Assembly (NCBI RefSeq): GCF_023898315.1
Contig: NC_064614.1
Coordinates: 113,925,501-113,989,500 of the forward strand
Source of the DNA: Schistocerca nitens
Taxonomy: Eukaryota > Arthropoda > Insecta > Orthoptera > Acrididae
DNA length: 64,000 nucleotides
Direction: 5' to 3'
Shown here one piece after another: positions 1 through 12,299 of this stretch. Position 1 is the first letter of the stretch. Each line of letters begins with the position of its first letter. Made by a program: the position numbers and the translations under genes. Below the pieces are notes generated by a model. It had not been told where the DNA came from. It was given only the letters and a program-made list of their open reading frames with translations, and did not search any database.

Positions 1-539
1 ACATTGTCAGAATGTTACATAGTTACTCACTTTTAATAAATTTATCAAACACAAAATACCTAATCTTGACTGCTGCGACCAAGTGCTTCCAAAACTGAAA
101 TATAAAAGACCTTTTTACTTATGCTGGTTCTAACAGTCCCAGTTAAGATATTTGTCTATAGAGTAGAAGGATTTGCCTACTGAAAAGTCTTTCAAACTCC
201 ATGTAAACTGTGCTTCATTTGATGTTTGCTGGAATAATTGAAAATGTGTGTTCCTGAGTAATGGACTCATTTTTGGACCATGGTAAGTGATTTTTGGTAT
301 TTATGTAGATTACTTTTCTTTCTAATATTGATACTATGTATTCAGCTATTGGTTGGAAAAAGAGTCATATTATTTACAACAATTTTCATTAAGGAATGAA
401 TATACTGAGAAGCAGTAGTTAGAATACCCAGTTCCTTGAACAGGTTTCTACATGATGTTCGTCAATTTACTACAAAAATGAATCTTTTTACACACTTTTG
501 CACTCGAAAAACTTTTGCTCAGTTTGACGAGTTACCCCA
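1..539. other. AT-rich non-coding DNA, nothing identified
   Basis: No open frame of note, no terminal repeats and no family recognised. The stretch lies beside a LINE relic, so it may hold more decayed LINE sequence that can no longer be read. Confidence 0.5.
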
Positions 540-1480
540 AAATATGATCCCATATGACATAAAAGAATTAAATTAAGCCAAGTATGCAAGTTTTTTTAGA
601 TTTATATCTCCCATATCGGACATCATTTGCATTGCGAACACAGACTCGCTTAGACTCTTCAGCAATTTGGTGTATGGCTTTCCCAACTGAATTTATTACT
701 GAGTTGTAATTCAAGAAATTTAACATGGTCAAGCTCTTCTATCTGTATGTCTTCGTATGTTACACACATGCTGGAAGGACATCTCTTACAGATTCTGAAC
801 TACATTAGTGGGTCTTTCAAAATTTAATGACAGTGAATTAGCTTTAGACCATTTATTGATGTAAGTGAAAATTTGACTAGCAGCCATTTAAATCTGTACT
901 TGATTTGCTATTTATTACAATGTTTGTATCCTCTTCAAACAAAATGAACTTAGCATGTGGCAATGAAACAGATGAGAGGTCATTAATGTACATAAGAAAA
1001 AGCAACAGATCACAGATGGAACCTTGAGGGACACCACATGTAATTAATTCCCAATCATATGAAGTCTGACTGCTTACTGCACAGGTATTTTGTAACAACA
1101 CCCTTTGTTAGTTAGATAAGACTCGAACCATTGTGCAGCACTGCCAGTAACACCCTAATTTTCTAATTTACTTGAGAGAATGCAGTGCTTCACACAGTGA
1201 AAGACTTTTGACACCTCACAGAAGATGCTGGTAGTTTCTAATGAATTAAGTACATTCTCACTGTACATGTAAATAGCTTTCTCTATACCAGAACTCTTAA
1301 GGAACCCAAATTGTTACTTGGACAATATATTATCTGCCGTCAGATGCTTAAGTTGTCTGAACACAACCTTTTCAAATATTTTTGAAAAAGCAGGCAAAAG
1401 TGCTATTGGTTGATAGTTTGACAACATCTCTTTATCCCACTTCTTTGAAAGATGCTTAACTTCAGCATATTTTAGCCACA
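540..1480 (-). mobile_element. Decayed non-LTR retrotransposon (Jockey/CR1-type RT fragment)
   Basis: Minus-strand translation shows reverse transcriptase pieces. One is NYQPIALLPAFSKIFEKVV near 1380-1440, which is the start of the RT domain. Another is GVPQGSICDLLLFLMYINDL near 980-1040, which is motif B with its following helix. The order on the minus strand is correct for one element. Several stops and frame changes separate the pieces, and the FADD box is degraded to FEEDTN, so this is a dead copy. The endonuclease domain and the 3' tail were not found. The clade is inferred from the RT style only. Confidence 0.75.
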
Positions 1481-1579
1481 TCATAGCGTCGTATGGTTTC
1501 CAATGTAGGCGCAGTCTACAGCCGCAACTCCCGTTCATGTTTGTTGTAATCTGCGACAGCAGCGCTCCAAGCGGCAACT

Positions 1580-3060
1580 AAGTCACACTATTGAATATGA
1601 TGTGTGCTGAACGAGAATAATATCGTTTATATTCATTTGTAGCATGTATTCTTTGAAAAAAAGGAACTTATGTAACGCAACAAACTGCAGGAATAAGAAA
1701 AGACATTTGACATAAGAAAATGAGATTTGTCATTCTTCAGGTTTCGTAAGGACCCTGAGAGGTATGAAACATCACATTACAGGACTGCTTACTTACAATA
1801 CGCTTGTCAATCGTAAGCATTTAGAGCAGATTAATTTTTCTATTTAGGAGCAAGAAATGGCTAGTAAATAGTGGATGATAAACTCACATTGTTGAACATA
1901 ACACGTAAGCCACCACAACTGTCATCGAAGATGATAAAGCTAGATAGGCGTGATAGAAACAATCAGGACAACTTTTTATCATTTTTTACATGTTTTGAGG
2001 ACTGGGAACACAATATAAATTACATATACATTGTAACGTTTTACATCTATGACTAATGAATACTTGTGATAGTGAAAATGTATCCTAATTATGCCCTATT
2101 AAAGTAAAATTTCGATTTCAGTACTAGTGCAAAGTCACACTACCAGTCACATTAGGCTAGGGTTAAAAGACATAGTATTTGTAGCACATCTAATGTTCTG
2201 GGTAAATTTTGACCATTCCTAAAGGAAATAAGATGTTAATAATAGACAAAAAGGATCAGAATTGATTCAATATTGCAGGTTTACATTGAAATATTGAAAT
2301 ATACGTATAAAACTGGCATTGTTCAATTGTAGTAAGTATCATCAGTCGCTCTATTTACAGCCAATACCATCAGAGAATAAGCACATGCCTAAGAGCTTGC
2401 TGGTAAGTGGAAAGACAATTGGAATACGAGTTGTAAATCATAGAGGTAATAAAACTGTGACTTTTAGTACAAAATAATGCAAGTAGGTGGAATTCCAGCC
2501 ATTTGAAACAAAAGTAATAAGTGGTACAACGATACCCTAACTAGTAAAAAGTTACCATGGTTGACTGTAACAAAGTGTCAAAAGCAATAAAACAGTTTAC
2601 TGAAGCAGAAGAAACCAATTCTGCAATTGTTGCTCATCAGAACAACTAATCTCAGAACCTTCAACAAAGATGTCTTTTGAGTATGAAGTAATGAGATTAA
2701 ATAAATTATTTTTCGTAAATTGGAGAATCACCTGAAGTGCAAAAGTGTACAAATCATGTGACTCCATGCAAAATTATTATGTGGCAAGGAAAGTGTGTAC
2801 CAGGAGAACAGCAAGTAACAAATGTCATAGACACCTAAGTGAAGAATGACAAACTTATTAAAAAATATTATATTCAAGGACTAAAACGAAGATGAAGACA
2901 GCTCATTTGAGCTGCTAATTTATTAGGCACGTGTTTCGTTTATTTCTGCTATTAAGTTCTCTCTTGCTGGACAAATTGTTCTCGCCCCTTTTTTTTTGCT
3001 GACAATCGTTAACATGTACATTACGTTAACTGTAATCTTAGCTACACTTTATAACAAAGT
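1580..3060. other. Unidentified AT-rich DNA
   Basis: No coding signal or recognised repeat. The longest open frame (1871-2056, plus) is 61 codons, low in complexity and without any recognisable domain. Confidence 0.5.
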
Positions 3061-3062
3061 TT

Positions 3063-3745
3063 GAATCATCTACAACTACACCACATCTAGATAGATACTC
3101 CGCAAGGCACCGTTCGGTGCGTGGTGGAGGATACACTGTACTACTACTTGTCATTTCATTTCGTATTCCTCTGGCAAATAGAGCGAAGGAAAAACGCCTA
3201 TCTATATGCCTCCGTATGAGTCCTAGTTTTCGTATCTTATCTTCGTGGCCATTGCGCGCCATGTATATTGGCGGCAGCAGAATGATTCAGCAGTCAGCTT
3301 CAAATGCCGGTTCATTAAATTTTCTCAATAGTGTTCCTCGAAAAGAACGTCGCCTTCCCTCCAGGGATTCCCATTTGAGTTGCCGAAGCATCTCCGTAAC
3401 ACCTACATGTTGTTTGAACCTATCAGTAACAAATTCAGCAGCCCACCTCTGAACTGCTTCGATGTGGTACGGATCCCAGACACTCGAGCAGTATTCAAGA
3501 ATAGGTCGCACCAGTGTCCTATATGCGGTCTATATGAACCACGCTTTCTTAAAATTCTCCCAATAAACCGAAGTCGACCATTCGCCTTCCATACCACAGT
3601 CCTCACATGTTATTTCCATTTCATATCGCTTTGTAGCGTTACGACCAGATGTGACTGTGTCACGTAATACACTACTAATGCTGTATCCGAGCATTAGAGG
3701 TTTGTTTTTCCTACTCATCCGCATTAACTTACATTTTCCCACATT
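3063..3745 (-). mobile_element. 5'-truncated LINE tail (family A)
   Basis: Minus-strand frames encode the C-terminal part of a LINE polymerase: RPILEYCSSVWDPYHI near 3460-3510, then a basic stretch ending near the sequence for RNGHEDKIRKL (about 3230-3260). Several frames are needed, so it is decayed. The 3' end at about 3065 carries the TCTACATC-type tail seen, reversed, at the end of the neighbouring copy. The same tail and C-terminus recur at 15.8-16.9 kb and at 62.4-62.7 kb. Confidence 0.8.
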
Positions 3746-4478
3746 TAGAAAAGATATCTGAATGGTGCGAAAATTGGCAGTTGACCCTGAATAACGAAAA
3801 GTGCGAGGTCATCCACATGAGTGCTAAAAGGAATTCGTTAAACTCCAGTTATACGATAAATCAGTCTAATCTAAAGACCGTAAATTCAACTAAATACGTA
3901 AGTATTACAATTACGAACAACTTAAATTGGAAGGAAAACATACAAAATGTTGTGCGGAAGGCTAACCAAAGACTGTTTTATTGGCACTTAGAAAATGTAA
4001 CAGATCTACTAAGGAGACTGCCTACACTACGCTTGGTCGTCCTCTTTTAGAGTACTGCAGCGCGGTGTGGGATACTTACCAGATAGGATTGACGGAGCGC
4101 ATCGAAAAAGTTCAAAGAAGGCAGCGCGTTTTGTATTATCGTGAAATATGGGAGAGAGTGTCACTGAAATGGTAAAGGATTTGCGCAGGACACACCAAAA
4201 GAAAGGCGGCTTTCGTTGCGACGGAACCTTTCATGAAATTCCAATCATCTACTTTCTCCTCCAAATGCGAAAATATTTTGTTGACACCTATATAGGAAGA
4301 AACGATCACCATGATAAAATAAGGGAAATCAGAGCTCGTGCGGATAGATATATGTGTTCGTTCTTTCCGCGCGTTATACGAGATTGGAATAATAAAGAAT
4401 TGTGAAGGTGTTTCGAGGAGCCCTCTGCCAGGCACTTAAATGTGGTTGCAGAGTATCCATGTAGATGTAGATGTAGAC
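3746..4478 (+). mobile_element. 5'-truncated LINE tail (family A), opposite orientation
   Basis: The plus strand encodes LTLNNEKCEVIHMSAKRN followed by NLNWKENIQNVVRKANQRL, the region after the RT catalytic box. It then gives LEYCSAVWDTYQIGL and the C-terminal KIREIRARADRY...VIRDWNNKEL. The element ends in a TGTAGATG repeat near 4460-4478, the characteristic 3' tail. A frame change near 4000-4030 and others show it is dead. Its truncated 5' end abuts the truncated 5' end of the minus-strand copy at about 3745. Confidence 0.82.
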
Positions 4479-4617
4479 TAGGGATAGTGCCACTCTATTA
4501 TACAACTAATATCCTACGACAACGTTGAGAAACTAGCGTCTACACCACATGGGGCAAGACTTGCACACTGCCTGTACACGAGTACCATCTAATAGGCCAC
4601 ACCAAATGGTAACAGGC
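4479..4617. other. Short unidentified spacer between LINE insertions
   Basis: About 140 bp of unique-looking sequence between the TAGATG tail and the GTT repeat that ends the RTE element. It may represent the pre-insertion locus. Confidence 0.4.
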
Positions 4618-4644
4618 ACATTGTTGTTGTTGTTGTTGTGGTCT

Positions 4645-5445
4645 TCAGTCCTGAGACTGGTTTGATGCAGCTCTCCATGCTACTCTATCCTGTGCAAGCT
4701 TCTTCATCTCCCAGTACCTACTGCAACCTACATCCTTCTGAATCTGCTTAGTGTATTCATCTCTTGGTCGCCCCCTACGATTTTTACCCTCCACGATGCC
4801 CTCCAATACTAAATTGGTGATCCCTTGATGCCTCAGAACATGTCCTACCAACCGATCCCTTCTTCTGGTCAAGTTGTGCCACAAACTTCTCTTCTCCCCA
4901 ATCCTATTCAATACTTCCTCATTAGTTATGTGATCTACCCATCTAATCTTCAGCATTCTTCTGTAGCACCACATTTCGAAAGCTTCTATTCTCTTCTTGT
5001 CCAAACTATTTACCGTCCATGTTTCACTTCCATACATGGCTACACTCCATACAAATACTTTCAGAAATGACTTCCTGACACTTAAATCTATACTCGATGT
5101 TAACAAATTTCTCTTCTTCAGAAACGCTTTCCTTGCCATTGCCAGTCTACATTTTATGTCCTCTCTACTTCGACCATCATCGGTTATTTTGCTCCCCAAA
5201 TAGCAAAACTCCTTTACTACTCTAAGTGTCTCATTTCCTAATCTAATACCCTCAACATCACCCGACTTAATTCGACTACATTCCATTATCCTCGTTCTGC
5301 TTTTGTTGATGTTCATCTTATATCCTCCCTTCAAGACACCATCCATTCCATTCAACTGCTCTTCCAAGTCCTTTGCTGTCTCTGACAGAATTACAATGTC
5401 ATCGGCGAACCTCAAAGTTTTTATTTCTTCTCCATGGATTTTAAT
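4645..5445 (-). pseudogene. RTE reverse transcriptase, motif C to C-terminus
   Basis: The frame carries RFADDIVILSE, the catalytic FADD box of reverse transcriptase. It continues through NINKSRTRIMECS, FCYLGSKITDDG and the C-terminal region RMLKIRWVDHITNEEVL and GRPRDEYTKQIQKD. It follows the preceding RT segment after a frameshift. The stop at 4645 lies a few tens of bases before the CAA-repeat tail. Length and order fit the normal end of an RTE polyprotein. The element cannot make an intact protein, but nothing else appears to be missing. Confidence 0.87.
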
Positions 5446-5447
5446 AC

Positions 5448-6332
5448 CTACCTTTCTTTTGTTTCCTTTACTGCTTGCTCAGTATACAGATTGAATAACA
5501 TCGGGGAGAGGCTACAACCCTGTCTTACTCCGTTCCCAACCGCTGCTTCCCTTTCATGTCCCTCGACTCTTATAACTGCCATCTGGTTTCTGTACAAATT
5601 GTAAATAGCCTTTCGCTCCCTGTATTTTACCCCTGCCACCTTTAGAATTTGAAAGAGAGTATTCCAGTCAACATTGTCAAAAGCTTTCTCTAAGTCTACA
5701 AATGCTAGAAACGTAGATTTTCCTTTCCTTAATCTTTCTTCTAAGGTAAGTCGTAAGGTCAGTATTGCCTCACGTGTTCCAGTATTTCTACGGAATCCAA
5801 ACTGATCTTCCCCGAGGCCGGCTTCTACTAGTTTTTCCATTCGTCTGTAAAGAATTCGTGTTAGTATTTTGCAGCTGTGGGTTATTAAACTGATTGTCCG
5901 GTAATTTTCACATCTGTCAACACCTGCTTTCTTTGGGATTGGAAATATTATATTCTTCTTGAAGTCTGAGGGTATTTCAGCTGTTTCATACATCTTGCTC
6001 ACCAGATGGTAGAGTTTTGTCAGGACTGGCTCTCCCAAGGCCGTCAGTAGTTCCAATGGAATGTTGTCTACTCCGGGGGCCTTGTTTCGACTCAGGTCTT
6101 TCAGTGCTCTGTCAAACTCTTCACGCAGTATCAAATCTCCCATTTGATCTTCATCTACATCCTCTTCCATTTCCATAATATTGTCCTCAAGTACATCTCC
6201 CTTGTATAGACCCTCTATATACTCCTTCCACCTTTCTGCTTTCTCTTCTTTGCTTAGAACTGGGTTTCCATCTGAGCTCTTGATGTTCATACAAGTGGTT
6301 CTCTTATCTCCAAAGGTCTCTTTAATTTTCCT
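5448..6332 (-). pseudogene. RTE reverse transcriptase, fingers and palm (motifs up to B)
   Basis: In frame with the endonuclease across one TAA stop, this segment encodes the first part of the reverse transcriptase. Seen in order are NKAPGVDNIPLELL, IPKKAGVDRCENYRTISLI, EDQFGFRRNTGTREAI, the motif A region FLAFVDLEKAFDNVDW, and motif B as GVRQGCSLSPMLFNLY. The frame then ends, and the FADD box lies in another frame just downstream. A small frameshift therefore lies near 5446-5455, between KETKER and the next frame's GIKIHGEEI. Confidence 0.87.
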
Positions 6333-7601
6333 TTAGGCAGTATCTATCTTACCCCTAGTGAGAAAAGCCTCTACATCCTTACATTTGTCCTCTAGCCATC
6401 CCTGCTTAGCCATTTCGCACTTCCTGTCGATCTCATTTTTGAGACGTTTGTATTCCTTTTTGCCTGCTTCATTTACTGCATTTTTATATTTTCTCCTTTC
6501 ATCAATTAAATTCAATATTTCTTCTGTTACCCAAGGATTTCTACTAGCCCTCGTCTTTTTACCTATTTGATCCTCTGCTGCCTTCACTACTTCAGCCCTC
6601 AAAGCTACCCATTCCTCTTCTACTGTATTTCTTTCCCCCATTCCTGTCAATTGTTCCCTTATGCTCTCCCTGAAACTCTGTACAACCTCTGATTCTTTCA
6701 GTTTATCCAGGTCCCATCTCCTTAAATTCCCACCTTTTTGCAGTTTCTTCAGTTTCAATCTGCAGTTCATAACCAATAGATTGTGGTCAGAATCCACATC
6801 TGCCCCTGGAAATGTCTTACAATTTAAAACCTGGTTCCTAAATCTCTGTCTTACCATTATATAATCTATCTGATACCTTTTAGTATCTCCAGGGTTCTTC
6901 CATGTATACAACCTTCTATCATGATTCTTAAACCAAGTGTTAGCTATGATTAAGTTGTGCTCTGTGCAAAATTCTACCAGGCGGCTTCCTCTTTCATTTC
7001 TTAGCCCCAACCCATATTCACCTACTACGTTTCCTTCTCTCCCTTTTCCTACACTCGAATTCCAGTCACCCATGACTATTAAATTTTCGTCTCCCTTCAC
7101 TACCTGAATAATTTCTTTTATTTCATCATACATTTCTTCAATTTCTTCGTCATCTGCAGAGCTAGTTGGCATATAAACTTGTACTACTGTAGTAGGTGTG
7201 GGCTTCGTATCTATCTTGGCCACAATAATGCGTTCACTATGTTGTTTGTAGTAGCTTACCCGCATTCCTATTTTCCTATTCATTATTAAACCTACTCCTG
7301 CATTACCCCTATTTGATTTTGTGTTTATAACCCTGTAGTCACCTGACCAGAAGTCTTGTTCCTCCTGCCACCGAATTTCACTAATTCCCACTACATCTAA
7401 CTTTAACCTATCCATTTCCCTTTTCAAATTTTCTAACCTACCTGCCCGATTAAGGGATCTGACATTCCACGCTCCGATCCGTAGAACGCCAGTTTTCTTT
7501 CTCCTGATAACGACATCCTCTTGAGTAGTCCCCGCCCGGAGATCCGAATGGGGGACTATTTTACCTCCGGAATATTTTACCCAAGAGGACGCCATCATCA
7601 T
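6333..7601 (-). CDS. RTE endonuclease domain (N-terminal part of the LINE polyprotein)
   Basis: This 422-codon frame is the endonuclease of the RTE-type LINE, which nicks the target DNA to prime reverse transcription. Visible motifs in order are GAWNVRSLN (about residue 45), VGISEIRW with the catalytic Glu, VYMPTSS, VMGDWNSSVG with the catalytic Asp/Asn pair, YQIDYIMV, and DSDHNLLVM with the terminal Asp-His pair. This is the exonuclease-endonuclease-phosphatase fold, often annotated in insects as craniofacial development protein 2-like. The frame stops at a TAA at 6333-6335, but the same frame continues without shift into the RT part, so the stop looks like a single nonsense change in a once longer protein. 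The assumed start at 7601 is the first in-frame Met. Confidence 0.88.
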   Translation of the reverse strand: MMMASSWVKYSGGKIVPHSDLRAGTTQEDVVIRRKKTGVLRIGAWNVRSLNRAGRLENLKREMDRLKLDVVGISEIRWQEEQDFWSGDYRVINTKSNRGNAGVGLIMNRKIGMRVSYYKQHSERIIVAKIDTKPTPTTVVQVYMPTSSADDEEIEEMYDEIKEIIQVVKGDENLIVMGDWNSSVGKGREGNVVGEYGLGLRNERGSRLVEFCTEHNLIIANTWFKNHDRRLYTWKNPGDTKRYQIDYIMVRQRFRNQVLNCKTFPGADVDSDHNLLVMNCRLKLKKLQKGGNLRRWDLDKLKESEVVQSFRESIREQLTGMGERNTVEEEWVALRAEVVKAAEDQIGKKTRASRNPWVTEEILNLIDERRKYKNAVNEAGKKEYKRLKNEIDRKCEMAKQGWLEDKCKDVEAFLTRGKIDTA

Positions 7602-7918
7602 TTAATCATACAGTAAAGCTGCATGCCCTCGGGAAAAATTACGGCCGTAGTTTCCCCTTGCTTTCAGCCGTTCGCAGTACCAGCACAGCAAGGCCGTTTT
7701 GGTTATTGTTACAAGGCCAGATCAATCAATCATCCAGACTGTTGCCCCTGCAACTACTGAAAAGGCTGCTGCCCCTCTTCAGGAACCACACGTTTGTCTG
7801 GCCTCTCAACAGATACCCCTCCGTTGTGGTTGTACTTACGATACGGCTATCTGTATCGCTGAGGCACGCAAGCCTCCCCACCAACGGCAAGGTCCATGGT
7901 TCATGGGGGACATTATTG

Positions 7919-8697
7919 TCTCAGTAATGCTGCGTCATGTGTTTTTTGTTCATTTTTGTTGGCTTTGTTATTAAAATAGTACTATTCGGTTTTCTCATTT
8001 TCTGTAATAACACAATATTTCAAACCAATGCATATCTTACGAATCAAAATGACTTAAAAATATTTAAAAACGAAAAATATTAGCACTGCTGCTATGAATA
8101 ATTGATATTTCGTTTTTTACTGGGTTATTAGCAGAAAATGAAAGCATCTGTTGTAATCGAGATCAAACAAATATCGAAAAATACCAACAACTCAGAACTA
8201 AAGTATCGGTATCGGTTTTAACCGATCGGTGTCTCCCACCCGTAGTGTCGATCCTTCATACTCTTTACTCTTGGAAGTGCATGAAATATATTGTTTATAT
8301 TCTACCAGCTTCTGTCATTTCATCCATGAATATTTACGCTATTTACGTTTAGTTTGCGATTCACTTCTCGTGATATTTCAGTAACTCTCGGAAAGCAGAA
8401 AGATAATAATTAATAAATTACGTAGAAAAGAATTAAAAACGAACATAGTACGTCGCACACAACATGCTTTCTCACCGCTAGGTGCGCTAGTGTCGTTCCA
8501 ACCACTAGGCAGTGAGTGTCGCCAGTGAAACTGTGATGTAGCCTTGATTCTAATCATCTACTATCTGTTTCTGTTTTATGTTATTATGTTATTATGCTTC
8601 AGTCTTAAAGTCATTAATACATTATGTTTTTATAAATCTATGAAGCTGTGGAAGTTCAGATACAGCTTTACTTAGGGACATTTTCGAAAAGACAGCT
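7919..8697. other. Unidentified AT-rich flank of the RTE element
   Basis: No coding signal. An ATCGGTATCGG-like tract near 8200-8225 forms a weak inverted pattern (CGGTTTTAACCG) but is too short to call. Confidence 0.4.
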
Positions 8698-8751
8698 GAA
8701 GTTTCATATCAGCGCACACTCCGCTGCAGAGTGAAAATCTCATTCTGGTAA
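8698..8751 (+). repeat. Solo tail of the tRNA-like fold-back repeat family
   Basis: The stretch starting GAAGTTTCATATCAGCGCAC and containing CTCCGCTGCAGAGTGAAAAT is nearly the same as the outer right end of the fold-back repeat at 22.13-22.18 kb. Only this end piece is present here. Confidence 0.7.
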
Positions 8752-11700
8752 ACACACCTATCCGCAAATTTGTGGTCGGTCAAAAATTGCACTGAAATTA
8801 TTTAATGTACAACAATATTTTCTTGTTTACTCATGTTGTACTGTTCTTCAGTTATTTTTGCCTTGTCTTTCCCTAGAATATGAACAAAAATTAGTTCGGA
8901 ATGGCTCTCATGATTTGATTAAAACTAAAAAGCATGCCTTAAATAGAAATAATTACAAAACGCAGATTTAATTTTTGAACAAGTTTTTCAATTGAAGTGT
9001 TGTGCGTATTATTTGTCGTGGAAACGTCTATTTGCTCCATGGTCGAACTATTTTGTGTGACAAAAGACGGTCGGATTTGAATCGCTAATAACTGTCAGAC
9101 TAATCATGCGTAAACAATGGCTGAATCAACAACAGAGACACAATGTCTGTACGCGTTTGTCGCGCAGTATTTGTTTTGCCTGTGACGTAGTCGTAATAGT
9201 GTGCGCGCATGTGCGGGATTGTTACGAAATAGCTCTGTGTAATGTTATAAAAAGGTGTAGCGTGGAAACGATTTTAGCTAGGACATTGAATCGGGATTAT
9301 TACGAATAGCTTGCGGAGCACGACTAGGACTAAAAGTAAGACATTAAAAATGTTCGTCGGAATATAGGAGAAAACCGGCATTAAATTGAAATCCGCAAAA
9401 TAATGGAAGATGTCGTATTCTGTGACTCGTAAATATGCTCGAATTATAGAAAACGCGAGTCAACGGAAAGATAGTGTCAAAAGAAATCCAAAAAAGCCTC
9501 AAAAATCCAGCGACGAGTGAAAGCGAGTGCTACGACAAGGTCGAAAAGGAAATGAACGTAGGTGACCCATCGGCTATACAGCGGTTGGCGACAGGCCAAA
9601 CGTTTACGGGTCATGTGCAGACATCATTGGAAGGCAATACAGAAAACAGTGACAAACAGACATAGACGGCAATGTGACAGAGCCAGAGAATTATGTATAT
9701 CGACCATCAAATATAATCCTATTGCCCACCGACGCTGACATGGCGAACATTAATGCGCGTACATCGATTGAGTGTGCTTCGGTACATTCAGTGTTACAGT
9801 TGCGTAAGAACGGGTGGGAACGGCATTCCCATAGATATTTATGCCAGATCATGTCTATATAAATTTTATTGCACTCAACAAGCATGAAATTCCCTGAATG
9901 CAAGGAGATGTCTGTTTTCCCACGACTACACTTGAGCGAGACTTGCAGTACAAGTATTAACTCAATTTTCATTGCAGGGCTTATAGATGGCACTGATACA
10001 TGGCAAAGAATCTAGTTCAAAAGGAGTAGACGGCTTCTAGAAAAAAATGCAACTGTCTGATTCGTGATTCGTATGTTGGTAATGGTATCGACAGGAAATG
10101 GAATTAGTTTAATCCAAAGGCCGTATCTGAAATCTTGGCTGCGAGCAGGAAGCAGATTAGCAAATGGAACAGCTTGCAGAAAGCAAGAGGCTGAAGCAGA
10201 GGTTCCTGAAAATCTTACTCTATGGAAACATCTGTGTTAAAGGTGAGTGCCCATAAATATTTTATTCCAGCTAAAGCGCGGGTAAAATGTGATGATGCTA
10301 TTGAAATTTAATTACACATTAAAACGAAAAACTTGTTACGATTTTATCGCAACGTATTCACAAAGAATGTACAGTTTGCACCCAGAATGTTTACACAGAA
10401 GTTTTTATTCATTTTGGAATAAAAGACCACGGTTGGTTTGGTCGTAACAGCGTCTCTCTGGGATAAAAGAAATTAAAATTTCGCAATGTTTCATTTTTAT
10501 TTGTTTTGTACATGTTTGCTTCTAACTCTGAACTAAACTCTCAAGTTTAAGCATAAATTTAATTACTTATGTCTTTCATATACTCGATTTAATATAGCAC
10601 GAATATCTGAAGAAAATACCTGCTAGTATATCTACAAATAGCCGTGGTGCCGTGTGATGATGTTATTAGCGAATGAGATAAGCAGTTGTTCAAGTGCCTG
10701 TTTGAAACGAACGCCAAGTAAAATATTTCGTTCATGACCGTAGTGTGAGTTAGTAGTCTCGTTTAAACTAAAATAACTGTGAGACAGTATCGGAATATTT
10801 GATGTGACCTTAATGAATGACGTCACGTGATGGTCGTTGTACATGTATGGTAACAGAACTTGGAATAATAATGTATTGGTGTTTTATGGTGTCGTACCTG
10901 GGCACATTTGTACAGATCCAAAGACGAATTTAAAATTTGGTTCATTCTTAATAATTGTGACCTTTTAGTTTCAGACTTTCAGTCACAGACAAATCACCGA
11001 AAGTGTAAACATGCTTGGTTCTGATTTCGAGTGTTAAATCTAAGCGCTTTCATATCGATTTTTGCGAAATATGTTTTAAAATTACAGCACTACCGAAAAC
11101 ATTGTCAGGCATAGTAAAATAATTGTTCATGAGTATAATAACATTCCTACCCATGGCTGGGATTGGTCTCTTTTATTTTCGTAAATCCATATTTTACACG
11201 GAGGCAGTTATGACCTCTGCTTCCATATCAAAATGCAATAAAGACAGCGATCACTTAAATATGTTTTTAGCTCTTACGCGGCTGTTGTAGAATCACAGAA
11301 TTTATGTCCTCGTGTCGCTTATCGGTGTCAGTTCATATGAAGTGGGTGCCACTTGGTTAGAACTTGACAGGATCGTTACAGGCAGGTCATTAACTTTTTT
11401 TTTTGGTTTTCCAAACGTTTTCTTCCGCTCTTTGCTGTACTTGTAATTAGTTTTGGTTAACTAGTAACTTTATCATCATCATGTTTATGTTGCGTGTTCA
11501 TTTTTTATGTTACATAGTCCTGCGTACTCATTTCTTATACTACATAATTTGAAGAATTTCTGAGTAATACGATACCTTAAAGACACAAATTTGTTAATGC
11601 ATTACTTAGTGAGCTCGATATTGTATGATTTCACATTCATAAAATACTTGCAGGAGGAATAACGACACACCTAATGTAGCATATAATTCAGACATTTAAC

Positions 11701-12119
11701 TAATACCAGAAGTTTCAAAAAGTTGGAACCAAAATGTATGTATTACTTATAATGCTCAGAAACAGACGAATATAGTTATCGCACAACAAATTTTTCGGAG
11801 TTAACCCTGTCGCATCAGAAAGAGAAAGAAATGACGAGAAGATCTGATGAAAATTATAGGTCTGGTTTTTCTGTTACTGACGGTTGTTCCTATGTTTTCT
11901 GACACTAATTTTCCACTCGCTTATTCTGATAATGTCCTTTTTTCTCCCATTTCTATCCACGATTTTCTACTGATTTTGCTACATTTTAAAATGTAATGCA
12001 TCCCATTCTCCTCACCTTTATCTTCTGCGAAAGGCAAAACTGATTAAAAACAACGTATTTATTGGTAAATTATCTTCTACAAAAAATGTTAAAGAAATAT
12101 GGAGCTGACTTTTGGGTCT
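8752..12119. other. Long unidentified stretch, mostly AT-rich
   Basis: No transposon family or conserved domain was recognised. The part from about 9050 to 9990 is less AT-rich. It has a TATA-like GTTATAAAAAGG near 9244 and two short open frames (9474-9665 and 9674-9862, plus) in different phases without recognisable domains. It could be an old element or an untranslated exon; neither can be supported. From 10.0 to 12.1 kb nothing was seen apart from short poly-T runs. Confidence 0.4.
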
Positions 12120-12299
12120 CGGCAATCCAGCAGCCAGGAAACGAAGCATCTAGACTGATGAAGACAGTACTTCGTAAACATTATCGCATAGACGAACAGG
12201 AATATATCCACCAAACTCTTCAAAAAATATATTTTTAACAAAGCAATAACACGAGATACGGAAAAACATTAACACGCCATAGTGTCAGGAGACATTGTT

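Larger units (their letters stand above)
4618..7918 (-). mobile_element. Nearly full-length RTE-type LINE, copy 1
   Basis: One minus-strand unit holds an apurinic-like endonuclease, then a reverse transcriptase, then a 3' tail of (CAA)n (seen on the plus strand as GTT repeats at 4621-4638). A short microsatellite 3' end is typical of the RTE clade. The 5' UTR runs to about 7910 and is matched by the second copy at 48.45-48.66 kb. A possible imperfect duplication, ACATTGTTG at 4618 and ACATTATTG at 7910, flanks it. Only two coding breaks were seen, so the copy is fairly young. Confidence 0.88.

Noticed and set aside
3117-3667. Plus-strand frames of 95-111 codons
   Set aside because: Shadows of the minus-strand LINE tail.
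9474-9862. Two consecutive plus-strand frames of about 62 codons
   Set aside because: Different phases, no recognisable domain, no splice evidence; insufficient to call a gene.
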